Source: Pseudomonas nitroreducens (lineage in GTDB: Bacteria > Pseudomonadota > Gammaproteobacteria > Pseudomonadales > Pseudomonadaceae). From it: a DNA stretch of 64,000 bases. Location: contig NZ_JACHLI010000022.1 in NCBI RefSeq assembly GCF_014204515.1, positions 62,001 through 126,000 of the forward strand. Reading direction: 5' to 3'. Positions 9,379-17,669 of this stretch are shown here, one piece after another. The translations under genes and the position numbers were made by a program. Below the pieces are notes generated by a model. That model was not told the DNA's origin and ran no database searches. It saw nothing but the letters and a program-made list of their open reading frames with translations. Within the stretch, counting starts at the first letter, position 1. Each line of letters starts with the position of its first letter.

Positions 9379-10008
9379 TCAGCGCAGCTCGGTAAATGCC
9401 AGCTTCACACCCAGGCCGATCAGCACCACGCCCATCACCCGGTCGAACCAGTGCCCCAGGCGAGCGAAGCCGGCGCGCACGCGCTGCTGGCTGAACAGCA
9501 GCGCCACCAGGCAGAACCAGGCGGCGGTGGCGCAGGCCAGATAGACGCCATAGCCGGCCTGTACCCAAAGCGGCGTATGCGGGTTGATCACCACGGTGAA
9601 CAGCGAGAGGAAGAACAGCGTGGCCTTGGGATTCAGCCCATTGGTCACGAAGCCGGCAACGTAGGCGCCGCGCGCGCTGCGCTCCACCGGCGCGGCGACG
9701 GTTTCAGCCGCCGCCGGACCTGCCGGCCGCGCGCGCAAAGCCTTGAAGCCGATGTACAGCAGGTAGGCAGCCGCCAGCCATTTCAGCGCGTTGAACAGCA
9801 CGATGGACTGCGACACGATCAGGCCGATGCCCAGCAGCGAATAGGTGACGTGGAGGAAGATCGCACTGCCCACGCCCAATGCCGTCCAGGTGCCGGCGCG
9901 ACGCCCGTGGGTCACGCTCTCGCGCACCACCACGGCGAAATCCGGACCGGGACTGGCCACCGCCAGCAGGTGAATGAACGCCACCGTGAGAAACTCCGCC
10001 CAGTACAT
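9379..10008 (-). CDS. LysE/RhtB family amino-acid exporter
   Basis: Inner-membrane protein of 209 aa with about six hydrophobic segments. The N-terminal block HLLAVASPGPDFAVVVR is the family signature (ASPGPD). NGLNPKATLFFLS at about residues 130-142 is the second conserved block. These proteins export amino acids or related small metabolites by proton antiport. It is convergent with the dehydrogenase operon, and nothing in the context identifies its substrate. Confidence 0.88.
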   Translation of the reverse strand: MYWAEFLTVAFIHLLAVASPGPDFAVVVRESVTHGRRAGTWTALGVGSAIFLHVTYSLLGIGLIVSQSIVLFNALKWLAAAYLLYIGFKALRARPAGPAAAETVAAPVERSARGAYVAGFVTNGLNPKATLFFLSLFTVVINPHTPLWVQAGYGVYLACATAAWFCLVALLFSQQRVRAGFARLGHWFDRVMGVVLIGLGVKLAFTELR

Positions 10009-10097
10009 CGCGCCTCCGAACCCCTGCCAAGAAAGCCTGCAGTTCTATACGAGTCCGCAGGGAGCCGACAAGCGCCAGGCCAGTGGCGGCATCAGGT

Positions 10098-11552
10098 TCA
10101 GTGAGCGGCGGCGGACGCCACCGAATGCAGTACCGGCAACCTGCCAAGCGGGCAACTCCGCCAGGGCGACAGGTGCTCGGCAAACGGGCTGATGCCATCG
10201 AGCAGCGCCATGCCGCTGCGCAGCAATTGCCGGCCAGCATCCCGGTCCTGGTTGGCCATTGCATGACCGATGACGACGGAGCACAGGTACTGCTCCCATT
10301 CCGCGAAGGCCGAGCGTGCCTCCCGCGCCATATGGCGCAAGGCATTCCACAGGCTGTCTTCGTCCAGCAGCCCGGCGGCGAAGGCCAGGCGCGCGCCGAA
10401 GGCTGCGCGTTCCAGATCGTAGGCCAGCGTGGTCCGGCAGCCATCCACCCGTTCAGGATCATGGCCCGCCTTCAGCAAAGCCCGGCGCGCCTGTTCATAG
10501 CGCTCATGGCCCATTGCTCCCGCGTCACCACTCAGGCGGCCGACGCTGCGTTCGAGCTGGGCATCGAACCGGGCCCGGCTGCCGGTATTCAACAGCCAGT
10601 GCAGGCGCTCCTTCACCTGGCCAGGGTCAGCGGCCTGCCAGTGCCGGGCCAGCCAGGCCCGGTGCATCTCGCCCTCGTCGGGCGCAATGGCCAGTCGATC
10701 GGCACGGCTGCCGGCACTGAGCGCAATCAGGGAGCCGAACGCCAGCAGCGACTGACGAGGCTGGCAGGCCGGGAAGGCTATCTCGTGCTCGACCTGCAGC
10801 ACCACGTCGTCCACCCGGATGCTCGCCAGGGGCGTTGCGCGCCATTGGCCCGCGGCAGCCATCAGTTCCTTATAGGCTCTGATCGCCTGCTGGCCCTGCT
10901 GGCCATCGCGTTGCAACGTGGCGCGCACCAGGGCGTAGGAAGCGGCGTAGGCCTGCCAGTCGGCGAAGTCGCGAATGGCCGCTTCGGCTACCCAGGCCAG
11001 GCACAGCCAGGCCTCGGCTTCGGTGAGATAGCCACAGGCATGACAGCGCCTGGCCAGCCAGGCGATGCATTCGTAGTCATGGGCTGCCATCGACAGGTTC
11101 TTCGGTAGCGCCAGCCCGGCCCTGAGCCAGGCCTGCCGGGCACGCTGCCAGCGCAGCCGCTGCTCGCCGTCGAAGGCGCTCGGTTCGTTGCGCTGCAGGC
11201 GGCGGAAATCTTCGTCCAGGGGCAGACTGTGCGCCTCCAGCAACATCTCCTGCAGCACATCACGCGCCGATCGCGCATCGCCGATGCTCCAGCAGTCGGC
11301 CAGCTCCGTCGCCAGCCGCGAGGCCAGTTCGCCGCTCTCACGCACCAGCGCCGCTCCGGAGCGCCCCTCGTACGCCGCCATCAGCGCGCCGAAGCAGAGC
11401 AGCGGTTCCGGGCCGCAGGAGCGCGCCGGCTTGCGCCGCCGCACCCGGGCAAAGGACGCGGCCGAGTCGGCACGGGACCACACCCGTGCGCTCCACACGC
11501 CAGCACCGGTAAGGCCGAAGAGCGTGAGACCGGAGAGCAGCCAACCCATCAT
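10098..11552 (-). CDS. DUF1266-type protein with two repeated halves
   Basis: Protein of 484 aa with one N-terminal membrane segment (about residues 4-22) and a long cytoplasmic part. Two regions look like copies of the same helical module: one around LTEAEAWLCLAWVAEAA/FADWQAYAASYALVRA, the other around LLDEDSLWNALRHMA/FAEWEQYLCSVVIGHA. Each is preceded by a Trp/Arg-rich helix and a D/E-x-R/A-Y/C segment. This matches the DUF1266 pattern (domain assignment by eye). No catalytic motif is visible and the function is unknown. It stands alone on the minus strand between lysE-like and hprA. Confidence 0.6.
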   Translation of the reverse strand: MMGWLLSGLTLFGLTGAGVWSARVWSRADSAASFARVRRRKPARSCGPEPLLCFGALMAAYEGRSGAALVRESGELASRLATELADCWSIGDARSARDVLQEMLLEAHSLPLDEDFRRLQRNEPSAFDGEQRLRWQRARQAWLRAGLALPKNLSMAAHDYECIAWLARRCHACGYLTEAEAWLCLAWVAEAAIRDFADWQAYAASYALVRATLQRDGQQGQQAIRAYKELMAAAGQWRATPLASIRVDDVVLQVEHEIAFPACQPRQSLLAFGSLIALSAGSRADRLAIAPDEGEMHRAWLARHWQAADPGQVKERLHWLLNTGSRARFDAQLERSVGRLSGDAGAMGHERYEQARRALLKAGHDPERVDGCRTTLAYDLERAAFGARLAFAAGLLDEDSLWNALRHMAREARSAFAEWEQYLCSVVIGHAMANQDRDAGRQLLRSGMALLDGISPFAEHLSPWRSCPLGRLPVLHSVASAAAH

Positions 11553-11770
11553 CGCGAGTCACCTCGAGGTTTCGATGGCCCAATCTACGAAGGACGGCGT
11601 GCCAGGCAGATGAGGAAAAACCGAAACGCCTGTCAGACTTTTCACTCAAACGTCTAACCTCAGTGCAGCCCATTGCGCCCCTCGCCGCGCGGGCAGCCTG
11701 GGTTGTTGGCAAGCGGCGTTGCGCCGAGAATCCCCTTCACTCCGTCCCGCCGATCAAGGTGTCATCGCCC

Positions 11771-12736
11771 ATGAATGCTTCCCGCGCCGTGTTCCTCGAC
11801 CACGCTTCCCTCGACCTCGGCGACCTCGACCTGGCGCCGCTGCGTGCGCCGTTCGGCGAACTGGTCCTGCACGATCGCAGCGACACGCAGCAGGTGGCCG
11901 AGCGACTGCAAGGGGCGCAAGTGGCGATCAGCAACAAGGTGCGTATCGGCGCCGAGGTTTTCGAGCAGTGCCCGGACCTCCGGCTGATCCTGGTAGCCGC
12001 CACCGGCACCAACAACGTCGACCTCGAAGCCGCACGCCAGCACGGCGTGACCGTGAGCAACTGCCAGGGCTACGGCACCCCGTCGGTGGCCCAGCACACC
12101 CTGATGCTGCTGCTCGCCCTGGCCACCCGCCTGCCCGACTACCAGGCGGCGATCCGCCAGGGCCGCTGGCAGAAGGCGCCGCAGTTCTGCCTGCTGGACT
12201 TCCCCATCGTCGAGCTGGAAGGCAAGACCCTCGGCCTCCTCGGCCACGGTGAACTGGGCGGCGCGGTGGCGAAGCTGGCCGAAGCCTTCGGCATGCGCGT
12301 GCTGCTCGGCGCCCTGCCCGGTCGCCCACCGCGCGCCGACCGCCTGGCGCTGGACGAACTGCTGCCGCAGGTCGACGCATTGACCCTGCATTGCCCGCTG
12401 ACCGACGCCACGCGCCACCTGATCGGCCAGCGCGAACTGGACCGGATGAAACCCGGCGCCTACCTGATCAACACCGCCCGCGGCGGCCTGGTGGACGAAC
12501 AGGCGCTGGCCGATACCCTGCGCCGCGGCCACCTGGGCGGCGCAGCCTTCGACGTGCTCAGCGTCGAGCCGCCCAGTGACGGCAACCCGCTGCTGGCCGG
12601 CGATATCCCGCGCTTCATCCTCACCCCGCACAGCGCCTGGGGCAGCCGCGAGGCGCGGCAGCGCATCGTCGGCCAGTTGAGCGAGAACGCCAGCGCCTTC
12701 TTCGCCGGCGAACCGCGCCGGGTGGTGGCGCCATGA
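11771..12736 (+). CDS. hprA: D-2-hydroxyacid dehydrogenase (hydroxypyruvate/glycerate dehydrogenase)
   Basis: NAD(P)-dependent enzyme of 321 aa interconverting hydroxypyruvate or glyoxylate with D-glycerate or glycolate. The Rossmann motif GHGELG is at residues 158-163. The catalytic triad is R237 (NTARGGLVDE), E266 (SVEPP) and H287 (TPHSAWGS). The start at 11771 lies 9 nt after AAGGTG; the reading frame is open further upstream but without homology. The stop overlaps the next ATG by 4 nt. The order hprA, small gene, rsmC, lysP matches P. aeruginosa. Confidence 0.87.
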   Translation: MNASRAVFLDHASLDLGDLDLAPLRAPFGELVLHDRSDTQQVAERLQGAQVAISNKVRIGAEVFEQCPDLRLILVAATGTNNVDLEAARQHGVTVSNCQGYGTPSVAQHTLMLLLALATRLPDYQAAIRQGRWQKAPQFCLLDFPIVELEGKTLGLLGHGELGGAVAKLAEAFGMRVLLGALPGRPPRADRLALDELLPQVDALTLHCPLTDATRHLIGQRELDRMKPGAYLINTARGGLVDEQALADTLRRGHLGGAAFDVLSVEPPSDGNPLLAGDIPRFILTPHSAWGSREARQRIVGQLSENASAFFAGEPRRVVAP

Positions 12737-13497
12737 GCCTGCATCTGGTCTGTGGTGACGGCGCCGCCGATGCCCTGCGCCGGGCAGTCGAAGCCGGCGT
12801 GCTGACCGAGAAGAACATCCGCGTGATGCCGGACGACCTGGCCGTCGGCCCGCTGAGCGACGTCGACACACCGCCCTGCGAACAACGCGCCGCCTTCTGG
12901 CATGCACTGGGTGACGAGGCCCTGCGCTACCGGGAAATCGCCATCGAGATGGCCACCGACGCGAACTGGCTGCGCAGCCCGGACGCCGCCATCGTCACCC
13001 TCTGGCACGGCGACAGCGCCAGCGAACAACTGCTGCTGCGCCGGGTCTGCGCGCTGCTGCCGGCGCACGTCAGCCTGCGCAGCGTCGCCGCCGGCAGCGG
13101 CCAGTGCCGCTGTGACGATCGCCACGCCATTGCCATGCTGGGGCCCGAGGAGCTGGCCAACGCCCTGGCCGCCAGCCACGAACTGAGCGCCACCGAGCGC
13201 CGGGAGCTGGGCGGGCAATGGCAGCGCGCGCTGCAGGACAACGCCGAGCTGCGCCTGTGGCTGGATGGCCAGCTGACGGCCAGCGGCTACGAGCACATCG
13301 ACAGCGTGCTGGTGGATTTCGTTACCGAGCAGTGGCGTCCCGTCCGCTCGGTGATCGGCCCGACCATGGCCTATGTCGACGGGCTGTTCGTCAGCGACCT
13401 GCTGGCCGCCTGGCGCCTGCGCGAACTGGTCGCGGCGGGACGCCTCCAGCTGCGTGGCGAGGACTTCTGGAGCACTGGCGAGGTACGTCTCGCCTAG
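12733..13497 (+). CDS. DUF1835 domain protein
   Basis: Protein of 254 aa starting MSLHLVCGDGAADALRRAV, the typical N-terminus of DUF1835 proteins, with a middle block LWHGDSASEQLLLRRVCALLP. The C-terminal third (RELVAAGRLQLRGE) resembles DUF3658-type tails found with DUF1835. No membrane segment or export signal is seen. It is translationally coupled to hprA through an ATGA overlap. No biochemical role is known to me. Confidence 0.75.
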   Translation: MSLHLVCGDGAADALRRAVEAGVLTEKNIRVMPDDLAVGPLSDVDTPPCEQRAAFWHALGDEALRYREIAIEMATDANWLRSPDAAIVTLWHGDSASEQLLLRRVCALLPAHVSLRSVAAGSGQCRCDDRHAIAMLGPEELANALAASHELSATERRELGGQWQRALQDNAELRLWLDGQLTASGYEHIDSVLVDFVTEQWRPVRSVIGPTMAYVDGLFVSDLLAAWRLRELVAAGRLQLRGEDFWSTGEVRLA

Positions 13498-13548
13498 GCC
13501 GGCCGCTGCCAGCCCTGCTAAACTCGCGCCCTTTTTCCAGGAGGCCGC

Positions 13549-14550
13549 ATGTCCAACGCCCCCACCAGTGAAGTGCTGCTGCGCCAGATCGAGCGCTTCC
13601 AGGGCCGCGTCCTGCTCGCCGGCCTGCCCGCCGACGCCCTGCTCGGCGACCTGCCGCAAGCCCAGGGCTGGAGCTGGCACGCGGGCGAGTCCCGCCAGCT
13701 CGAAAACCGCTACCCCGGCCGCTGCTACTTCGGCGCCACGGCGCCGGCCGGCTCATTCGACGCTGCCGTGCTGTTCCTGCCCAAGTCCCGCGAGCTGACC
13801 GACTACCTGCTGGCCGCCCTGGCCAGTTGCGTGCCGGACGGCGAGCTCTACCTGGTCGGCGAGAAGCGCGCCGGCGTCGAACGCGCCAGCAAGCAACTCG
13901 GCGAATTCGGCCGCGCCAGCAAGCTGGACAGCGCCCGTCACTGCCAGCTGTGGCACACGCACATTGATGGCGCCCCGGCCGCCCCCGATCTGCATGCCCT
14001 CACCCAGCGCTACGAACTGCCGCTGGCCGATGGTCCGCTGCAGGTCATCACCCTGCCCGGCGTGTTCAGCCATGGCCGCCTGGATCGCGGCAGCGCCCTG
14101 CTGCTGGAGCACCTGGACAAGCTGCCGGCCGGCCATGTACTGGACTTCGGCTGCGGCGCCGGCGTGCTCGGCGCCACGCTCAAGCGACGTTATCCACAGA
14201 GCCGCCTGACCCTGCTGGACGTCGACGCCTTCGCTGTCGAAAGCAGCCGTCTGACCCTGGCCGCCAATGGCCTGGAGGGCGAGGTGATCGCCGGTGACGG
14301 CATCGATACCGCGCCGCAGGACCTCGCCGCCATCGTCAGCAATCCGCCCTTCCACCAGGGCGTGCACACCAGCTACGCCGCCACCGAACACCTGCTGCGC
14401 CAGTCGGCTCGGCACCTGGCGACCGGCGGCGAGTTGCGCCTGGTGGCCAACAGCTTCCTGAAATACCCGCCGCTGATCGAACAGCACCTGGGCCCCTGCC
14501 GCACCCTGGCCGAGGCCGACGGCTTCCGCATCTACAGCGCCCGGCGCTGA
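13549..14550 (+). CDS. rsmC: 16S rRNA m2G1207 methyltransferase RsmC
   Basis: Protein of 333 aa methylating N2 of G1207 in 16S rRNA of the 30S subunit. It has the duplicated architecture of RsmC: a degenerate N-terminal methyltransferase-like half (about 1-165) and an active C-terminal half with the SAM motif DFGCGAG (199-205) and the catalytic NPPF (265-268, NPPFHQG). AGGAGG lies about 6 nt ahead of the ATG. It follows the hprA-DUF1835 pair by 51 bp and is followed by lysP. Confidence 0.93.
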   Translation: MSNAPTSEVLLRQIERFQGRVLLAGLPADALLGDLPQAQGWSWHAGESRQLENRYPGRCYFGATAPAGSFDAAVLFLPKSRELTDYLLAALASCVPDGELYLVGEKRAGVERASKQLGEFGRASKLDSARHCQLWHTHIDGAPAAPDLHALTQRYELPLADGPLQVITLPGVFSHGRLDRGSALLLEHLDKLPAGHVLDFGCGAGVLGATLKRRYPQSRLTLLDVDAFAVESSRLTLAANGLEGEVIAGDGIDTAPQDLAAIVSNPPFHQGVHTSYAATEHLLRQSARHLATGGELRLVANSFLKYPPLIEQHLGPCRTLAEADGFRIYSARR

Positions 14551-14627
14551 TCCAGAGCTCGCACTACACTCCACGCAGCCCGCTGGATCGGCGCACCGCC
14601 GCGCGCCCTGAAATATCGAGGACACCC

Positions 14628-16127
14628 GTGAACCGCAGAATTAGAGACGACGTCGAACTGACCTTCGCCATGGGGCCCAAGGAGAAGCCGCATCACCTGA
14701 AGCGCTCCCTCAAGCCGCGCCACCTGAACATGATCGCCATCGGCGGCTCCATCGGCACCGGCCTGTTCGTCGCCTCCGGCAGCACCATCGCCACCGCCGG
14801 CCCCGGCGGCGCGCTGCTGGCCTACGCGCTGATCGGCCTGATGGTGTTCTTCCTCATGACCAGCCTCGGCGAGCTGGCGGCGTACATCCCCGATTCCGGC
14901 TCGTTCTGCACCTATGGCAGCCGTTTCATCGACGATGGCTTCGGTTTCGCCATGGGCTGGAACTACTGGTACAACTGGGCGGTGACCATCGCCGCGGAGC
15001 TGGTGGCGGCGCAGCTGGTGATGAAGTTCTGGTTCCCGGAAGTCTCCGGCATGTACTGGAGCGCCGGCTTCCTGGCCATCATGTTCATGCTCAACTTCTT
15101 CTCGGTGAAGGGCTTTGGCGAGAGCGAATTCTGGTTCGCGCTGATCAAGGTGGTGGCCGTGGTGATCTTCATCGGCATCGGCCTGGCCAGCATCATCGGC
15201 ATCATGCACGGCATCGACAGCCCCGGCTTCAGCAACTTCACCACCGGTGATGCGCCCTTCGTCGGCGGCCTGCAGGCGATGATCGGGGTGGCGATGATCG
15301 CCGGCTTCTCGTTCCAGGGCACCGAGCTGATCGGCGTCGCCGCGGGCGAGTCGGAGAATCCGCGCAAGTCCATTCCCATCGCCATCCGCCAGGTGTTCTG
15401 GCGAATCCTGATGTTCTACATCCTGTCGATCTTCGTCATCGGCATGCTGATCCCCTACACCGATCCGAACCTGCTCAAGACCGACAGCAGCGACATCAGC
15501 ACCTCGCCCTTCACCCTGCTGTTCGAGCGCGCGGGCCTCGCCGCAGCGGCCGGCGTGATGAACGCGGTGATCCTCTCGGCCATCCTCTCGGCCGGCAACT
15601 CGGGCATGTACGCCTCGACCCGGATGCTCTACACCATGGCCACCCAGGGCAAGGCACCGCGCCTGTTCTCCCAGGTGTCCGAGAGCGGCGTGCCGCGCTA
15701 TGCGCTGTACGCCACCACGCTGATCGGCGCGCTGTGCTTCCTCACCAGCTTCATCGGCGACAAGACCGTCTACACCTGGCTGCTCAACGCCTCGGGCATG
15801 TGCGGCTTCATCGTCTGGCTGGGCATCGCCGTCTCGCACTACCGCTTCCGCAAGGGCTTCGTGCTGCAGGGCGGCAACCTCGACGACCTGCCCTACCGCG
15901 CCAAGTGGTTCCCGCTGGGCCCGCTGTTCGCCTTCACCCTGTGCCTGATCATCACCCTGGGCCAGAACTACCAGGCCTTCGTCGGCGAGCACGTGGACTG
16001 GGCCGGGCTGATCGCCACCTACATCACCATCCCGCTGTTCCTGGCGATCTGGCTGGGCTACCGGTTCAAGAACGGCACCCGCTTCATCCGCTACGAAGAC
16101 ATGGATGTGCAGCCGAAGACGGACTGA
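14628..16127 (+). CDS. lysP: Lysine-specific permease LysP
   Basis: APC-superfamily transporter of 499 aa with twelve hydrophobic segments. It follows E. coli LysP closely along its whole length, including AIGGSIGTGLFVASG, GWNYWYNWAVTIA, SFQGTELIGVAAGES and SAGNSGMYASTRMLY. It should import lysine with a proton. It starts with GTG at 14628, four nt after AGGACA; an in-frame ATG at 14670 is a weaker alternative. The preceding rsmC and the following riboswitch-controlled exporter are independent units. Confidence 0.92.
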   Translation: MNRRIRDDVELTFAMGPKEKPHHLKRSLKPRHLNMIAIGGSIGTGLFVASGSTIATAGPGGALLAYALIGLMVFFLMTSLGELAAYIPDSGSFCTYGSRFIDDGFGFAMGWNYWYNWAVTIAAELVAAQLVMKFWFPEVSGMYWSAGFLAIMFMLNFFSVKGFGESEFWFALIKVVAVVIFIGIGLASIIGIMHGIDSPGFSNFTTGDAPFVGGLQAMIGVAMIAGFSFQGTELIGVAAGESENPRKSIPIAIRQVFWRILMFYILSIFVIGMLIPYTDPNLLKTDSSDISTSPFTLLFERAGLAAAAGVMNAVILSAILSAGNSGMYASTRMLYTMATQGKAPRLFSQVSESGVPRYALYATTLIGALCFLTSFIGDKTVYTWLLNASGMCGFIVWLGIAVSHYRFRKGFVLQGGNLDDLPYRAKWFPLGPLFAFTLCLIITLGQNYQAFVGEHVDWAGLIATYITIPLFLAIWLGYRFKNGTRFIRYEDMDVQPKTD

Positions 16128-16171
16128 TCCTACTGGCAGCTTGCCCAAGTCCTACGACTTGGGCAGAATGC

Positions 16172-16345
16172 GCCCCGTCCTAGGGGAGTAGTCTCCCGCG
16201 AGCGCCCTGCTCGCCCGGCACGCGTCAACATACTTGGTCCGCAGACCATGGCGCGTGCGACCCAGGCCTGCAGCGTTCAGGCCCGGGTTCGACAAGACCT
16301 ATGACACGAGCAACCTGACCCGGGGCGGGCAGGTGGCGCGTGTCA
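16172..16345 (+). promoter_or_regulatory. yybP-ykoY-type manganese riboswitch
   Basis: The conserved core TAGGGGAGTAG begins at 16181, followed by a GC-rich helix, GCGTCAACATACTTGG and, on the 3' side, CGACAAGACC and a closing GACACG/CGTGTC helix (about 16301-16344). This pattern, with the two conserved internal loops, is that of the Mn2+-sensing yybP-ykoY class. The downstream gene is a TMEM165/GDT1 exporter, a known target of this riboswitch. The aptamer limits are approximate and judged by eye. Confidence 0.85.
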
Positions 16346-16367
16346 TGGTGATTAGTCGACCCGCCCC
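16322..16367 (+). promoter_or_regulatory. Candidate expression-platform helix of the manganese riboswitch
   Basis: GGGGCGGG (16322-16329) is perfectly complementary to CCCGCCCC (16360-16367). The left arm lies inside the closing part of the aptamer and the right arm ends just before TTT and the AGGA ribosome site (16371-16374). Forming this stem would compete with the aptamer closing helix, giving a plausible ligand-dependent switch between a weak terminator/occluded ribosome site and an open form. Confidence 0.5.
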
Positions 16368-16381
16368 TTTAGGAACGCCTG

Positions 16382-16963
16382 ATGGAATCCCTGTTCGTCC
16401 CCACCCTGATCGTTGCCCTGGCGGAAATCGGCGACAAGACGCAACTGCTCGCGCTCGTCCTCGCCGCGCGCTTCCGCAAGCCCTGGCCGATCATCGCCGG
16501 GATCATCGCCGCCACCCTGGCCAACCACTTCGCCGCCGGCGCCGTCGGCAGCTGGGTCGCCTCGTTCTTCTCCGAGGCCACCCTGAGCTGGGTCCTGGCC
16601 GTGTCCTTCCTGGCGGTCGCCGGCTGGACGCTGATTCCGGACAAGCTGGATGACGACGAAGAAGGCTCGCTGAAGAAGTTCGGCCCCTTCCTCACCACCC
16701 TGATCGCCTTCTTCCTCGCCGAGATGGGCGACAAGACCCAGGTCGCTACAGTGATGCTGGCCGCGCAGTACCCGCATTTCTGGCTGGTGGTGATCGGCAC
16801 CACCCTGGGCATGCTGATCGCCAACGTGCCGGTGGTGCTGGCCGGCAACTTCGCCGCCGAGCGCCTGCCGCTGAACCTGATCCGCCGCCTGGCCGCCGCC
16901 GCGTTCGCCGTTCTGGGCCTGGCCGCCATCTGGCACGCGCTGAAACTGGGCGGGTTCATCTGA
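16382..16963 (+). CDS. mneA: TMEM165/GDT1 family manganese exporter (MneA-like)
   Basis: Inner-membrane protein of 193 aa with six predicted helices in two inverted halves, each carrying the family motif E-x-G-D-K-T: EIGDKT at 15-20 and EMGDKT at 114-119. An acidic linker (LDDDEE, about 89-94) separates the halves. Bacterial members such as Vibrio MneA export Mn2+. The upstream Mn2+ riboswitch supports this role directly: the gene should be induced when manganese is in excess. The ribosome site AGGA is 7 nt before the ATG. Confidence 0.9.
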   Translation: MESLFVPTLIVALAEIGDKTQLLALVLAARFRKPWPIIAGIIAATLANHFAAGAVGSWVASFFSEATLSWVLAVSFLAVAGWTLIPDKLDDDEEGSLKKFGPFLTTLIAFFLAEMGDKTQVATVMLAAQYPHFWLVVIGTTLGMLIANVPVVLAGNFAAERLPLNLIRRLAAAAFAVLGLAAIWHALKLGGFI

Positions 16964-17063
16964 CGACCATCCGGCCGACGGGAGGCTGGCGCGCCGGCCA
17001 ATGCGCGTGTATCGCCAGCGATACACAGTGACGCTTCCGCCTCCCTCGACAAAGGATGTCGCC

Positions 17064-17507
17064 ATGCCGGAAAAGGACCTGAAGAAGATCGCCCGCCACC
17101 ACGTCGACCTCGCCTGGAACAAGGGACACCTGGCGCTGGTGGAGCAGTTGCACAGCCCGGACTTCATCTACAAGAGCGCCTTTACTGCCCAGCCGCTGGA
17201 CAACGCCGGCTACCGGGCGCTGGTGGAGGAAATCCGCAGCGGCATGGACGACCTGGAAGTCGCCGTGGAGGAATGCATCCGCGAGGGCAACAAGGTCTTC
17301 ACCTGGAGCACCCTGATGGGCAGCATCGCCCGCCCGGTGCTGGGCTATCCGGTCAGCGACCGCATCGTCAGCATCTCCGCCATGGGCTTCTGGGTCTTCG
17401 ACAGCCAGGGCCAGGTGCGGGAGCTGTGCACCTTGTTCGACATGGAAAGCTTCCGCGCACAGATGGGGCTGCCCAACCGGCCCTTCGCCGAGAAGGCGCT
17501 GCCCTGA
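17064..17507 (+). CDS. SnoaL/NTF2-like fold protein
   Basis: Small soluble protein of 147 aa with the alpha+beta-barrel pattern of SnoaL-like proteins (ester cyclase/polyketide cyclase superfamily): LKKIARHHVDLAWNKG, then LVEQLHSPDFIYK and a long sheet region ending GFWVFDSQGQVRELC. The start at 17064 is chosen because AAGGATG precedes it and it matches the fold's N-terminus; the frame opens earlier at 17001. The substrate is unknown and nothing in the neighbourhood identifies it. Confidence 0.65.
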   Translation: MPEKDLKKIARHHVDLAWNKGHLALVEQLHSPDFIYKSAFTAQPLDNAGYRALVEEIRSGMDDLEVAVEECIREGNKVFTWSTLMGSIARPVLGYPVSDRIVSISAMGFWVFDSQGQVRELCTLFDMESFRAQMGLPNRPFAEKALP

Positions 17508-17513
17508 CAAACG

Positions 17514-17541
17514 AAAAAGCCCGGCATCTGCCGGGCTTTTT
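17514..17541 (+). terminator. Bidirectional terminator
   Basis: GCCCGGC (17519-17525) pairs with GCCGGGC (17530-17536), flanked by AAAAA on the left and TTTTT on the right, so it can work on both strands. It ends the SnoaL-like gene. Confidence 0.92.
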
Positions 17542-17555
17542 CTTGTGCGCTTTTC

Positions 17556-17647
17556 GTAGGAGCGGATTCATCCGCGATCACCGCGACAGCGGTGCCCTAC
17601 AGCCAGCACCGGCCTGTCGGCCGGATCGCGGATGAATCCGCTCCTAC
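17556..17647. repeat. REP palindrome pair (inverted)
   Basis: A 24-nt unit GTAGGAGCGGATTCATCCGC... (17556-17579) is repeated as an exact reverse complement at 17624-17647. This is a common Pseudomonas REP family sequence. It lies between convergent genes. Confidence 0.9.
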
Positions 17648-17669
17648 AAGATCAGTCCAGGCCCCCGAG

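Noticed and set aside
16143..16164. GCCCAAGTC/GACTTGGGC hairpin as terminator of lysP
   Set aside because: The stem is good but no T-run follows; it may simply precede the riboswitch or belong to its outer structure, so it is not called as a terminator.
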